Shown here in pieces: positions 7,882 to 17,050 of a stretch of DNA of 64,000 nt (position 1 is the first letter of the stretch; the number at the start of each line of letters is the position of its first letter). The translations under genes were made by a program, and so were the position numbers. The DNA comes from Deefgea piscis (GTDB lineage: Bacteria; Pseudomonadota; Gammaproteobacteria; Burkholderiales; Chitinibacteraceae), in contig NZ_CP081149.1 in assembly GCF_019665785.1 (NCBI RefSeq), forward strand, positions 2,232,001-2,296,000. Reading direction: 5' to 3'. A model generated the notes under the pieces. The model worked only from the letters and a program-made list of their open reading frames with translations, did no database searches and had not been told where the DNA came from.

Positions 7882-8688
7882 CTATGGCAATACACGATGT
7901 GACAAGGCAGGCAAACTACTGCGAACTCGCTGCATCTGGCTGGCCTTTAATTCACCCAGCACCAGCCCTTCACCACTAGGCAGACAATTGATTACCTGCC
8001 CCCACGGATCAACAATCATGCTGTGCCCAAAGGTCGTTCGACCGCTAGGATGCTCACCGCCTTGATCAGCAGCGATGATAAAGCATTGATTTTCAATCGC
8101 CCGAGCACGCAGCAAGACCTCCCAATGCGCGCGGCCCGTCGTTGCCGTAAACGCCGCGGGTAATAACCAAATATCGATACCGTCCACTTGACGAAACAAC
8201 TCCGGAAAGCGCAAATCATAACAAACCGCCAAGCCAACGCGGCCAAATGGCGTCTCAAACGTGACCACTTCATCGCCAGCGCTAATAGTGTTGCTTTCAC
8301 AAAACTGCTCGGTACCACTATCAAAACCAAATAAATGAATTTTGTCGTAGCGCGCAATACATGCGCCACTTGGGTCAAATACGAGGCAGCTATTTTTAAC
8401 CTTTGCGGCATGCTCCGAGCGCAATGCAATTGTACCGGCCGCCAAATAAATACCGTGCTCGCGCGCGGCGGCGGCCAGAAAATCTTGAATCGGCCCAGCG
8501 CCAAAGGCCTCTTGTATCGCCAATTTGTCTTGATCGGTTTGCCCCATCATCGCAAAATATTCTGGCAACAGCACCAGCTTAGCGCACGCCTCTGCGGCCT
8601 TGGCAATCAGCAACTTAGCGCGCTGTAAATTGTCATTCACCACGGGACCAGAAATCATTTGAATCGCGCACACTTGAACCGATTGCAT
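7882..8688 (-). CDS. Carbon-nitrogen hydrolase (Nit1/Nit2-type, probable deaminated-glutathione amidase)
   Basis: A 268-residue nitrilase-superfamily amidase. The Glu-Lys-Cys catalytic triad is visible in LPEYFAMMG (E), YDKIHLFGFD (K) and VCYDLRFPELFR (C). The Nit-family C-terminal GHSMIVDPWGQV motif is also present. Nit2-type enzymes hydrolyse deaminated glutathione, a metabolite-repair reaction; that substrate is inferred from the subfamily and from the yhdP-nit-tldD context. ATG 8688 is chosen over the upstream in-frame codon at 8721 because the protein start (MQSVQVCAIQM) matches the family and a GAGGG site precedes it. A 217-bp gap separates it from tldD; the gap holds no gene I can support, only a short AGCCGG/CCGGCT hairpin over the stop codon. 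Confidence 0.9.
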   Translation of the reverse strand: MQSVQVCAIQMISGPVVNDNLQRAKLLIAKAAEACAKLVLLPEYFAMMGQTDQDKLAIQEAFGAGPIQDFLAAAAREHGIYLAAGTIALRSEHAAKVKNSCLVFDPSGACIARYDKIHLFGFDSGTEQFCESNTISAGDEVVTFETPFGRVGLAVCYDLRFPELFRQVDGIDIWLLPAAFTATTGRAHWEVLLRARAIENQCFIIAADQGGEHPSGRTTFGHSMIVDPWGQVINCLPSGEGLVLGELKASQMQRVRSSLPALSHRVLP

Positions 8689-8750
8689 ATTACCCTCGCC
8701 ATGTATAGCCACAAAAGCCACATCTAATGTTTACTACTGCAACATACCCA

Positions 8751-11700
8751 TTAGTTTAATTTTTTAACTTGTGGATCACGCATTGAACCGCTGATTTGAT
8801 ACTCAAACGAAACCAACTCTCCGAGCGGATTTTGATCAAACAAACGCTGCGCGGCAAAGGTCGCCAATCCGGCAATCGGATTAATCGCCGCGACGCCCAA
8901 AGCCACCGCATCCCCAACAGCAGGAACGATGCGCACCACAATGTCTTGCGTGCCAGCAACAAAATTAGCATCGCCTTTAAAACGCACTTTGGCCGACGGG
9001 GCATCGATCGTCAGGTTTTTAGTCTTGGCGACACCTTGATTCATCGTGGCGTCCCCGGTAATGCGATCAAAACCAAACCCTTGTGAAATCAAGTCTTCAA
9101 AATCAAGCTTTAAGCGCCGCGGAATCGCTTGTAAATTCAGCACCGTCAAAAACCGCCCGGCGCCCGGATCAATTTTAAGAAACTGCCCAGCGCCAACGTC
9201 AATTTTAAACTGCCCTTGCATTGAATTGAGTTTGGGCGACCAAGGCGGTCCTTGCCATTCCACATTGCCGCCAAAATTGAGTGGCGCCATCGTCATCGCC
9301 TCTGGATAGCCAAACCGAGTCAATAATCGTCCCAGATTCGGCGAAGTGAGCTGTACTTGTCCTTGAGTCAGATTTTTTCCGTCTTTTTGTTTCCAAACCC
9401 CATTTAATATTAAATCACCGTCGTTATTTTTTAACTGTAACTGCTCAATATTGAGCGCCGCGCCTTGCGGTACCGCCAATACATTTAACCGACCCAATTC
9501 AATCCGCTCATAGCGCAAATCAGCCACATCTAAATTCATTTGCGGCCAAGCACTCGGATCATCCAATGCATTGTTTTGCACAGGACCACTTAAGCCCGGC
9601 ACATTGGTCTGCGTTGTCTTTGGTTCCATTGACAATGGCAACCATAATTTACTCAGTTTGGCATTCAGTTGACGACTACCGGCCTGCCAGTTGATTCGGC
9701 CCGCCAGCTCTTTACTGTCTAAATCAATCTGCCAATTTTGTGCTGTCGGTTTCGCGCTAATGGTGACACCATTAAATAAACGTCCCCATGCATTCACTTG
9801 CTTAAAACCTAGCTCTTTCACTGTAATGACCGGCAAGTTATTGCTCGCGGCATTGGTCGTGGAATTTGCCGAGGCAATCGATGGTCGCGGCATTTTTTCA
9901 ACAAAATCGAGCCAATCTTCAACATCGAGCGCAGGCCAATGCCCAGTCACTAACACGCCACTCTCTGGCATCGCCCTCACTTCACTACCTAGTCCAATCA
10001 CCATTTGTACTTTCGGTTCAGCATTAGGGCTCGTTTGCTTACTTTGCATTTTGCCGAATAACAATTGACCCAAAGAAAACGTTAATTGATGCTGCAATTC
10101 CCCACCGCTGGCTTTGACATTGAGCGCCCGGCTTTGCGCGGCATTTTTGCCCAGCGGCGCCGGTAGATTGACTTTCGCCCCTTGTAAATCGCTACTCACC
10201 GATAGATCAAATTGCTTAGGCGCAACTTTAAGCTGCGCTTGATACTGACTTTGCCCCGAAATCTGCGTTTGCAGTGCCGGTAAATAAGCAGCGGCAATCT
10301 GCCCCATTGCCGCGTCACCAGTTAAATTTAATACCAAAGCGCCATTGACATCGTTCGAGCCTAATAATTTAACCGTACCACCAAGGGCCTTGGCCTGAGC
10401 ATATGGCACTTTAATCGCCGACTCAGAAAACTCAACCTCCCCAGTGGCGGCATTGAGTACCGGAATCGCACCACCAAAACGCAATTGATTTTGCTTAAAT
10501 CGATAACGACCACTCACTTTGGTATTTTCAATATTCAGCATGGGCAGATCGAGCTTCAAATCCAAGGTGCCATCGCCTTCGGCCTCCAAGGTATCTAAAA
10601 ACCCTTGCGTACTCTCCTTAACCGGACTATTGGCAACAAAAGACAAAAAATCATCCGTATGGCCACTAACTTGGCCGCTCACCAATATATGTTGATCTTG
10701 TTCTAAATTCGGAATGTCAACCTGCACACCACTCAAGCGGGTTTTTGAGATTTCGCCAGCCGATGCTTTAATTTTCATCGCCAAGCCTTCAAAAGCCAAA
10801 TCACCATAAATATGGTCAATCACCGGCCAGCCTGGCACATAGTTCAGCGTTACATCCGCCGCTTTGGCATAAATTGCAAACTGGCCACGCGCCTCATCGG
10901 CCGAACCTTTGTGGTAAGGAAACCCAGCTACATCGCCCTGCCAAATAATCCGACCCTGACTGGCATCCCCAGCCAGCAAAGCTTGCTTTAACCAATCGAG
11001 GACATCGTCACCCAAAATACGGGGCAGATAGCGATACGCCTGATTGGCCGATAGGTGAGCGATATCCCCCGATATTTTCACCTTCCCCAAGCCTGAACTT
11101 GGCCCTTCATAGCGACCATTTAATTTCAACTGAATGGCCGGATTCATTATTGAAAAATTCAGCAAATCAAAACGCCAGTCTTGCGCCTTCTTTTGCCACT
11201 CTATACGGGTACTGAGCTCATTAAGCAGCATGGGGTCGACAAATTGTGCCGGGTAGTTAAATTCGGTATTACGCCCCTGTACATCAAACCGCCCGCCTTG
11301 GTCTTGCCACTGCCCCGTCAAATCAATTGGGCCAAGATTCAATTCAGGGTGACGCAGCACCAGCGCTTGCGCATCAAAACGTCCCGCCAAAGACTTTGCG
11401 GCAGACAATGGGCCTTGCCAACTGAGCTCTGCTTCTTGAATTAGCCCACCCACCTTTGCGGGAGCATTACCCAATTGCGCAGCAGCCCCATTCGCCAAAT
11501 ATGTAACCAAATATGGCTTTAATAGCGGTAAATACGCATTTAAACCCGCAAGTTGCCACTGCTTTAACTGCAAAGCTGATTCAAGCTGTGTTTGGCTATA
11601 CGTTAAGTTACACGAGGTACACAACACCCCGGACGGAGATTCAATTTGACGGCCATTAATTTTTAAAGTTTTTCCCTTAGGGGTATCTGACCAGAAGACA

Positions 11701-12638
11701 AGCGCATCAAGCTTGGGCAGCTGATACAGGGTAGCCGTAGCGTGATCTCGCATTTGCCAATCACGCGCACCCAAATCGGCCTCAATAGCTTGCAATTGGC
11801 CTTGTGCTAAATCAACGCGTAAATTGAGTTGACCCACACCATGCTCAAGCAGCAAGTTCTTTGGCATTACGGCATTCAGCCACGGCATAAACTTAATCAA
11901 ATTACTTTCGGGCAACTGCAATTTAAGCCAGCCCGACCATTGCTGTAGTTGCGCAACATCTCGCCCTTTGAGTCGCCCCTGCATTTGAATCCGCGGCCCC
12001 ACACTCGGCGGCGGTGTTAAAGCCAAATTAAAGCGATGCGCGCCTAAAAATTGATCAGTAGAAAAATCCACCTGACTGAGCGTCAAACTGGGGTACTGCC
12101 CTTGTGCATCACTAAAACGCACCTGCCCTTGCTCAATGACAATCTCATTTTGCGCCAGCAACCAATTGAGCATGCTGGCATCGCGGTGCTCGCTAGGTTG
12201 TTGGCTTAATGCCACACCCCCCATCCACCAACGACCATCCATAGCGCGACTAATGTCGAGCAAAGGCGACTGCAGCACGATTTGATGAAATTGAATCCGA
12301 CCTAAAAATAGCGTCTGAATCGATAAAGTGGCACTGAGCGTCGCAAAACGCAGGTCTGGCGCTTGGCGGTTTTTACCCACGGCAAAATCGCGCACCATTA
12401 ACTGCGGATACCCCCCTTGCCAGCCGCCACTGACTTGACCAATGAACACCGGCACCCCAGTTGCCTGTTCAAGCTGAGTCATCAGCCAAGGCCGATAATC
12501 ATTCAATCGCGGCATAAACCAGAACTGCCAAGCACTCGCCACAATCAGCAACAGTAACAAAAAGGCCAGCACAAGACGCTTTAGCCACCGAAAGAGGCTG
12601 TGCGGAAGATGAAATAAAGCAAGTTTGATGCGGCGCAC
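8751..12638 (-). CDS. yhdP: YhdP family AsmA-like envelope protein
   Basis: A 1295-residue AsmA-like protein of the YhdP family. An N-terminal inner-membrane anchor (about residues 18-38, a run of Leu) is followed by a very long, beta-rich periplasmic region in which short strands repeat, as in the bridge-like lipid-transport proteins. The C-terminal AsmA-like part includes LGRLLTRFGYPEAM and FDRITGDATMNQGVAKTKNL. In enterobacteria YhdP works with TamB and YdbH in moving phospholipid to the outer membrane. The start is a GTG at 12638 with only a weak GGA upstream. It heads the yhdP-nit-tldD cluster and is divergent from glnE. Confidence 0.93.
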   Translation of the reverse strand: MRRIKLALFHLPHSLFRWLKRLVLAFLLLLLIVASAWQFWFMPRLNDYRPWLMTQLEQATGVPVFIGQVSGGWQGGYPQLMVRDFAVGKNRQAPDLRFATLSATLSIQTLFLGRIQFHQIVLQSPLLDISRAMDGRWWMGGVALSQQPSEHRDASMLNWLLAQNEIVIEQGQVRFSDAQGQYPSLTLSQVDFSTDQFLGAHRFNLALTPPPSVGPRIQMQGRLKGRDVAQLQQWSGWLKLQLPESNLIKFMPWLNAVMPKNLLLEHGVGQLNLRVDLAQGQLQAIEADLGARDWQMRDHATATLYQLPKLDALVFWSDTPKGKTLKINGRQIESPSGVLCTSCNLTYSQTQLESALQLKQWQLAGLNAYLPLLKPYLVTYLANGAAAQLGNAPAKVGGLIQEAELSWQGPLSAAKSLAGRFDAQALVLRHPELNLGPIDLTGQWQDQGGRFDVQGRNTEFNYPAQFVDPMLLNELSTRIEWQKKAQDWRFDLLNFSIMNPAIQLKLNGRYEGPSSGLGKVKISGDIAHLSANQAYRYLPRILGDDVLDWLKQALLAGDASQGRIIWQGDVAGFPYHKGSADEARGQFAIYAKAADVTLNYVPGWPVIDHIYGDLAFEGLAMKIKASAGEISKTRLSGVQVDIPNLEQDQHILVSGQVSGHTDDFLSFVANSPVKESTQGFLDTLEAEGDGTLDLKLDLPMLNIENTKVSGRYRFKQNQLRFGGAIPVLNAATGEVEFSESAIKVPYAQAKALGGTVKLLGSNDVNGALVLNLTGDAAMGQIAAAYLPALQTQISGQSQYQAQLKVAPKQFDLSVSSDLQGAKVNLPAPLGKNAAQSRALNVKASGGELQHQLTFSLGQLLFGKMQSKQTSPNAEPKVQMVIGLGSEVRAMPESGVLVTGHWPALDVEDWLDFVEKMPRPSIASANSTTNAASNNLPVITVKELGFKQVNAWGRLFNGVTISAKPTAQNWQIDLDSKELAGRINWQAGSRQLNAKLSKLWLPLSMEPKTTQTNVPGLSGPVQNNALDDPSAWPQMNLDVADLRYERIELGRLNVLAVPQGAALNIEQLQLKNNDGDLILNGVWKQKDGKNLTQGQVQLTSPNLGRLLTRFGYPEAMTMAPLNFGGNVEWQGPPWSPKLNSMQGQFKIDVGAGQFLKIDPGAGRFLTVLNLQAIPRRLKLDFEDLISQGFGFDRITGDATMNQGVAKTKNLTIDAPSAKVRFKGDANFVAGTQDIVVRIVPAVGDAVALGVAAINPIAGLATFAAQRLFDQNPLGELVSFEYQISGSMRDPQVKKLN

Positions 12639-12854
12639 TAAAAAACGTCCAAATTCAAAAGAGGGAAAGCGCCCAAACAGGCTCGGCTATGCTAGGGTTA
12701 CGCACAAGAGCGCTATTTTACCCTGATTCCAAAGCGGCATTTCGCTTCAGTTCGCATTTCTCGCAAAGATTTGCCGCCGTCTATGCCCCGCATCACACTA
12801 GACACCTTCAGGTAAGCCCCATAGCGCCAATTGCCAATGCCTACGAGTGAGCCC

Positions 12855-15545
12855 ATGACTGATACCGCCTCTGCCAACCCCGCCATTCTTGCCGCACGCC
12901 AGCATAGCCGCTACCTCAATAATCTATTTATGCGTCACCCCCACTTAATCGACGCCACCATAGAAGCGCTCGAGCAAATTTTTACTCGGCAAGCAATGCT
13001 CGATCAACTGGCGCAAGAGCCCATTGAAACCGAAGAACAGCTCAGCCAACAATTACGTAATTTGCGCCAAGCGGTGATGGCTAGACTCATCACCCGAGAA
13101 ATCAGTGGTCGATCTGACCTCAATGAAGTGGTCACCACCACTAGCGATTTGGCAGAAGTGGCGCTGAGCCACGCATTGCAATTTTTAAGCCAAGCCACCG
13201 AGCGCACGGGCCTACCCATAGGCGAAGACAGTGGCACCGTGCAAGAGTTAATCATTGTTGGCATGGGCAAACTCGGTGGGCGTGAGCTCAATGTCTCGTC
13301 CGACATCGATTTAATTTTTGTCTACCCCGAAGACGGTGAAACCAACGGTACTAAGCCCATCAGTAATCATGAGTATTTTGCTCAAATTGGCAAAAAGCTG
13401 ATTCGCATCATTGGTGACACCACCGCTGATGGCTTTGTATTTAGAGTCGATATGCGCTTACGCCCCTTTGGCGACTCGGGCCCCTTGGCCACCAGCTTTG
13501 CTGCTTTAGAAAACTACCTACTCACCCAAGGGCGCGAGTGGGAGCGATATGCATGGATTAAAGGGCGCGCTTTAAGCGGTGACGCTGCGGGCTTAATGAG
13601 CTTAGTGACCCCGTTTATTTATCGAAAATACCTCGATTACGGCGCGTATCACTCTATGCGTGAGCTACACAGCCAAATCCGCCGTGAAGTGGCGCGCAAA
13701 GATCGCTTTGAAAACGTCAAACTGGGCCCAGGCGGCATTCGTGAGATTGAATTTATCGGCCAAGTATTTCAACTAATTCGCGGTGGGCGTACCAAGACTT
13801 TGCAGCAAAGACCAACACAAGTCATTTTGAATGAGCTGGAACAGCAAGGCACGCTGCCTGCTGACATCGTCAATCAACTGCAAGCGGCGTATGTGTTTTT
13901 ACGCAATGTCGAGCATCGCATTATGTATTTAGACGATGCGCAGACCCAAATGCTGCCCACGCAAAGCGACGATCAAGCGCGACTGGCATTGAGTATGGGG
14001 TTTGCCCAGCAAGCCGTTGGCGATTGGGTACAGTTCAAAACTACACTCGACGCACATCGCGCGCGCGTCACCGCGCAATTTGAACAAATTTTTGCACTCC
14101 CCGAGCACAGTGCACTCAATGGCAGCAACACCGAAACGCATATCGACCAATATCTCGATGAAGACACCAGTCGATTAAGCGCGCTAGGCTTTGCAAAACC
14201 ACTTGAAATCCAACGTCGACTCAATGCTTTGCACGACAGCAGCAAATATCGGCAAATGCCCGACCGCTGCCGACAAAGACTGGACGCGATCTTACCGTCA
14301 CTCATTACCATCTCCGCCCAAGTGGGCAACCCCGACATTACGCTGACGCGATTACTCGACTTACTCGAAGCCATTGGCCGCCGCGAGTCTTATCTAGCAC
14401 TGCTAGCCGAGCATCCACAAGCGTTAAAACGGCTCGCATCACTATATAGCGCTAGCCCTTGGGTGTCTGAATACCTCACTCGCCACCCCATCTTGCTCGA
14501 TGAACTCCTCGATTCACGTTTACTACATCAAGCGCCTGACTGGGGCAAATTAGGCGAGCAACTTCGGCAAGAAATTAGCCAGCTGAAAGACGACACCGAA
14601 GCCAAGATGGATTGCTTGCGGCACTTTCAACATACGCAGATTTTTCGCTTAGTGTCGCAAGATTTGGCCGATTTATTGCCTTTAGAAACGCTTTCGGATC
14701 ATTTATCTGATCTGGCCGATCTGATTTTATCGGTTGCCATCGAAGAAGTTTGGCGCGAAATGCCCAATAAACACCTCGACACACCGCAATTTGCCATTAT
14801 TGGCTATGGCAAATTGGGCGGCAAAGAATTGGGCTATGCGTCGGACTTAGATCTGGTGTTTTTATACGAGGACGAGCACCCCAACGCGGGCGAAATCTAC
14901 GCTCGCTTTGCCAAGCGGGTGGTCAACTGGCTCACCAGCATGACCTCAGCCGGTCAGCTGTATGACATTGATTTACGCTTACGCCCCAATGGTACATCGG
15001 GACTCTTGGTTTCCAGTATTGATGCCTTCGAGCAATATCAGCGCAATTCGGCATGGGTTTGGGAGCATCAAGCGCTCACACGTGCTCGCTACTGCGCAGG
15101 GGACGCCGCGATTGGTCAAAAATTCACGCTGATTCGCAACGCCATCATTTGTTTAGAGCGTGATATTGATTCGCTCAAAGCCGAAGTGCAAAAAATGCGC
15201 GAGAAAATCCTTGAAACCCACCCCGCCAGCGCAGTGGATGTAAAGCATTTGCGCGGTGGGATTGTGGATATTGAATTTATTATGCAATTTTTGATTTTGG
15301 CATATTCATCGACCATTCCCGCGCTCACAGCCAATTTGGGCAATATCGCTTTACTGGACACCGCCGCCCAGCATGGCTTAATCAGCAGCCACGCCGCAGA
15401 ACACGCTCGCATTGCTTACCGCGCGCTGCGCCGCTTGCAGCATATCAATCGCCTGAACGGCACGCCGCTCACGCCGGACATGATTGCGCCACTGGAAAAC
15501 GATCTGCAATCGGTGCAAGCCACTTGGCAAAATCTATTTGGATAA
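12855..15545 (+). CDS. glnE: Bifunctional glutamine synthetase adenylyltransferase/deadenylase
   Basis: About 896 residues, near the usual GlnE length. Two nucleotidyltransferase domains are visible: the N-terminal deadenylase with GMGKLGGRELN and SDIDLIFVYPE (about residue 140) and the C-terminal adenylyltransferase with GYGKLGGKELG and SDLDLVFLYEDE (about 650). Each carries the paired Asp residues of the active site. GlnE adjusts glutamine synthetase activity in response to PII (GlnB/GlnK) and glutamine. The start is uncertain: TTG 12831 and ATG 12837 are in frame upstream, but ATG 12855 has a GAG at the right spacing. It is divergent from yhdP across about 200 bp and ends at a strong terminator. 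Confidence 0.95.
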   Translation: MTDTASANPAILAARQHSRYLNNLFMRHPHLIDATIEALEQIFTRQAMLDQLAQEPIETEEQLSQQLRNLRQAVMARLITREISGRSDLNEVVTTTSDLAEVALSHALQFLSQATERTGLPIGEDSGTVQELIIVGMGKLGGRELNVSSDIDLIFVYPEDGETNGTKPISNHEYFAQIGKKLIRIIGDTTADGFVFRVDMRLRPFGDSGPLATSFAALENYLLTQGREWERYAWIKGRALSGDAAGLMSLVTPFIYRKYLDYGAYHSMRELHSQIRREVARKDRFENVKLGPGGIREIEFIGQVFQLIRGGRTKTLQQRPTQVILNELEQQGTLPADIVNQLQAAYVFLRNVEHRIMYLDDAQTQMLPTQSDDQARLALSMGFAQQAVGDWVQFKTTLDAHRARVTAQFEQIFALPEHSALNGSNTETHIDQYLDEDTSRLSALGFAKPLEIQRRLNALHDSSKYRQMPDRCRQRLDAILPSLITISAQVGNPDITLTRLLDLLEAIGRRESYLALLAEHPQALKRLASLYSASPWVSEYLTRHPILLDELLDSRLLHQAPDWGKLGEQLRQEISQLKDDTEAKMDCLRHFQHTQIFRLVSQDLADLLPLETLSDHLSDLADLILSVAIEEVWREMPNKHLDTPQFAIIGYGKLGGKELGYASDLDLVFLYEDEHPNAGEIYARFAKRVVNWLTSMTSAGQLYDIDLRLRPNGTSGLLVSSIDAFEQYQRNSAWVWEHQALTRARYCAGDAAIGQKFTLIRNAIICLERDIDSLKAEVQKMREKILETHPASAVDVKHLRGGIVDIEFIMQFLILAYSSTIPALTANLGNIALLDTAAQHGLISSHAAEHARIAYRALRRLQHINRLNGTPLTPDMIAPLENDLQSVQATWQNLFG

Positions 15546-15559
15546 AGGTTTCAGCCAAC

Positions 15560-15595
15560 AAAAAGCCCCAACGTCTTGCACCGTTGGGGCTTTTT
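15560..15595. terminator. Bidirectional intrinsic terminator after glnE
   Basis: A perfect 14-bp inverted repeat, AAAAAGCCCCAACG (15560-15573) and its complement (15582-15595), encloses an 8-nt loop. The GC-rich stem is flanked by A and T runs on both sides, so it should stop glnE transcription and also transcription of the convergent gene at 15624-16118. Confidence 0.93.
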
Positions 15596-15623
15596 GCAAT
15601 CGATGATCAATTTATCAAATTAA

Positions 15624-16118
15624 TTAAGCTGTGCCGACAAAATCAGCAAAATGAATCGCGCGCACGCCTTGCGGCAAATACGTTTCTAACCAGCGCATTT
15701 CTTGCTTTAAATGCCGAAGCAAGGCCACTACGTGCATCGGCTCAGTGTCATTATCAAACCAATATTCTTTGCGCCACACTGCATTGGGCAGGTCAAAAAT
15801 ATCGCCGCCAGGATGCAATTCATCAATTGACGCCGCGCGCTGCACGTAACCGGTCAGAGATAAAACGCCATCCAAAGGCTGGCTTACCTCGCTCACCTCG
15901 ATCACAAAAGCAGTCAAACTGGGTGATAATTGCTGAAGATTAACGTAAACTTGCGGGTTCAAATCTAAGGTTTGTACGCTTTGCACGCAACAGCTCGGGC
16001 AAGGCAATGTCATTGCCGACCAGCACAAAGTTTGTGAGTGATCATCAGATTGCTGATAGGCCTCAAGCGGATGATAATGGCCACAAATATAATGTGGCAA
16101 TTGCTGAACCATTGACAT
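15624..16118 (-). CDS. Hypothetical protein with N-terminal Cys/His cluster
   Basis: A protein of about 164 residues that I do not recognise. The first 45 residues contain a cluster of possible metal ligands: CGHYHP, then LCWS, then LPCPSCC, an arrangement like a small zinc-binding module, followed by a beta-rich stretch (VYVNLQQLSPSLTAFVIEV) and a C-terminal helical part with ALLRHLKQEMRWLETYL. There is no signal peptide or membrane segment. The start is uncertain: in-frame ATGs at 16118 and 16112 and upstream codons to 16163 exist, none with a clear ribosome-binding site. It is transcribed convergently with glnE and divergently from truC. The coding assignment rests on uninterrupted length and the terminator placed just beyond its stop. 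Confidence 0.6.
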   Translation of the reverse strand: MSMVQQLPHYICGHYHPLEAYQQSDDHSQTLCWSAMTLPCPSCCVQSVQTLDLNPQVYVNLQQLSPSLTAFVIEVSEVSQPLDGVLSLTGYVQRAASIDELHPGGDIFDLPNAVWRKEYWFDNDTEPMHVVALLRHLKQEMRWLETYLPQGVRAIHFADFVGTA

Positions 16119-16223
16119 GACATACCCAAAACGCAAGCAGACAACCATTACATTAGCACACACTGACTGATTTCGTCATAAATCAGCCAGCTTCATCAAA
16201 ACCTCTCGCCACAAAGCAACGCT

Positions 16224-17009
16224 ATGCTCCCCATTCTGTATCAAGACGATCATCTCGTTGCCATTCACAAGCCCAGCGATTTATTGGTTCATCGCAGTAG
16301 TTTAGACGCGTACGCAACGCGCTTTGCGGTGCAACTATTACGCGATCAGATTGGCCAGCATGTTTATCCAGCGCATCGCTTGGATAAAGCCACCTCAGGG
16401 GTTTTATTGTTTGGGCTCAACTCAGACAGCGCCCGCGCACTCTCGATGCAATTTGCCGAACGGCAAGTGGCAAAAAACTATCTCGCCGTGGTGCGCGGCT
16501 GGCCAGATGAGCAAGGCGAAATCGATCATCCACTGGAAATTCGTAAAGACGACGCTGAAGTGTTTGGTGGCGTCGTTGAAAAAGCCGCCCAAGCCAGTCA
16601 AACCCACTATCAACGCATTGCCAGTGTCGAGCTACCTTGGTCGGTCGATAAATACCCCAGCAGCCGCTACGCCTTAGTGAGGCTCGATCCAATCACTGGC
16701 CGCCGCCATCAAATCCGACGTCACCTCAAGCACCTTAGCCATCCAATTATTGGCGACACCACCTACGGCAAGGGTCGACACAATCGGGCGTTCGCCCAAG
16801 CGTTTGGCGTAAATCGCCTGCTGCTCGCGTGCACCCAAATGCGTTTTAAACACCCCATTAGCGGACAAATGCTCAGCATTTCAGCGCCCGTTGCGGCCGA
16901 CATGAGTTGGGTGATCCAAGAATTAGGCTGGCTAGCCGCTTTGCAAATGCAGAAAATTGATTACCAAACACCACAAGCGAGCGCCTTGCAGCGGCAGATT
17001 TTTGTTTGA
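16224..17009 (+). CDS. truC: tRNA pseudouridine(65) synthase TruC
   Basis: A 261-residue RluA-family pseudouridine synthase. The catalytic Asp is in AHRLDKATSGVLLFGL (about residues 52-67). Overall features fit TruC more than RluA/C/D: the early LYQDDHLVAIHKPSDLLVHRS, the absence of an S4 domain, the RRHQIRRHLKHLSHPIIGDTTYG stretch in the second half, and the total length. TruC converts U65 of tRNA-Ile1 and tRNA-Asp. Start ATG 16224 gives the family N-terminus directly. It stands alone, convergent with recD, with about 40 bp between the two stop codons and no strong hairpin seen. Confidence 0.88.
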   Translation: MLPILYQDDHLVAIHKPSDLLVHRSSLDAYATRFAVQLLRDQIGQHVYPAHRLDKATSGVLLFGLNSDSARALSMQFAERQVAKNYLAVVRGWPDEQGEIDHPLEIRKDDAEVFGGVVEKAAQASQTHYQRIASVELPWSVDKYPSSRYALVRLDPITGRRHQIRRHLKHLSHPIIGDTTYGKGRHNRAFAQAFGVNRLLLACTQMRFKHPISGQMLSISAPVAADMSWVIQELGWLAALQMQKIDYQTPQASALQRQIFV

Positions 17010-17050
17010 TGGTGAGCACTAAATCATCCAACCACGCTGTATTGCACCAA

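Noticed and set aside
7686..7979. 97-codon plus-strand frame between tldD and the nitrilase gene
   Set aside because: It runs into the nitrilase gene on the opposite strand, lacks a ribosome-binding site and has no recognisable domain.
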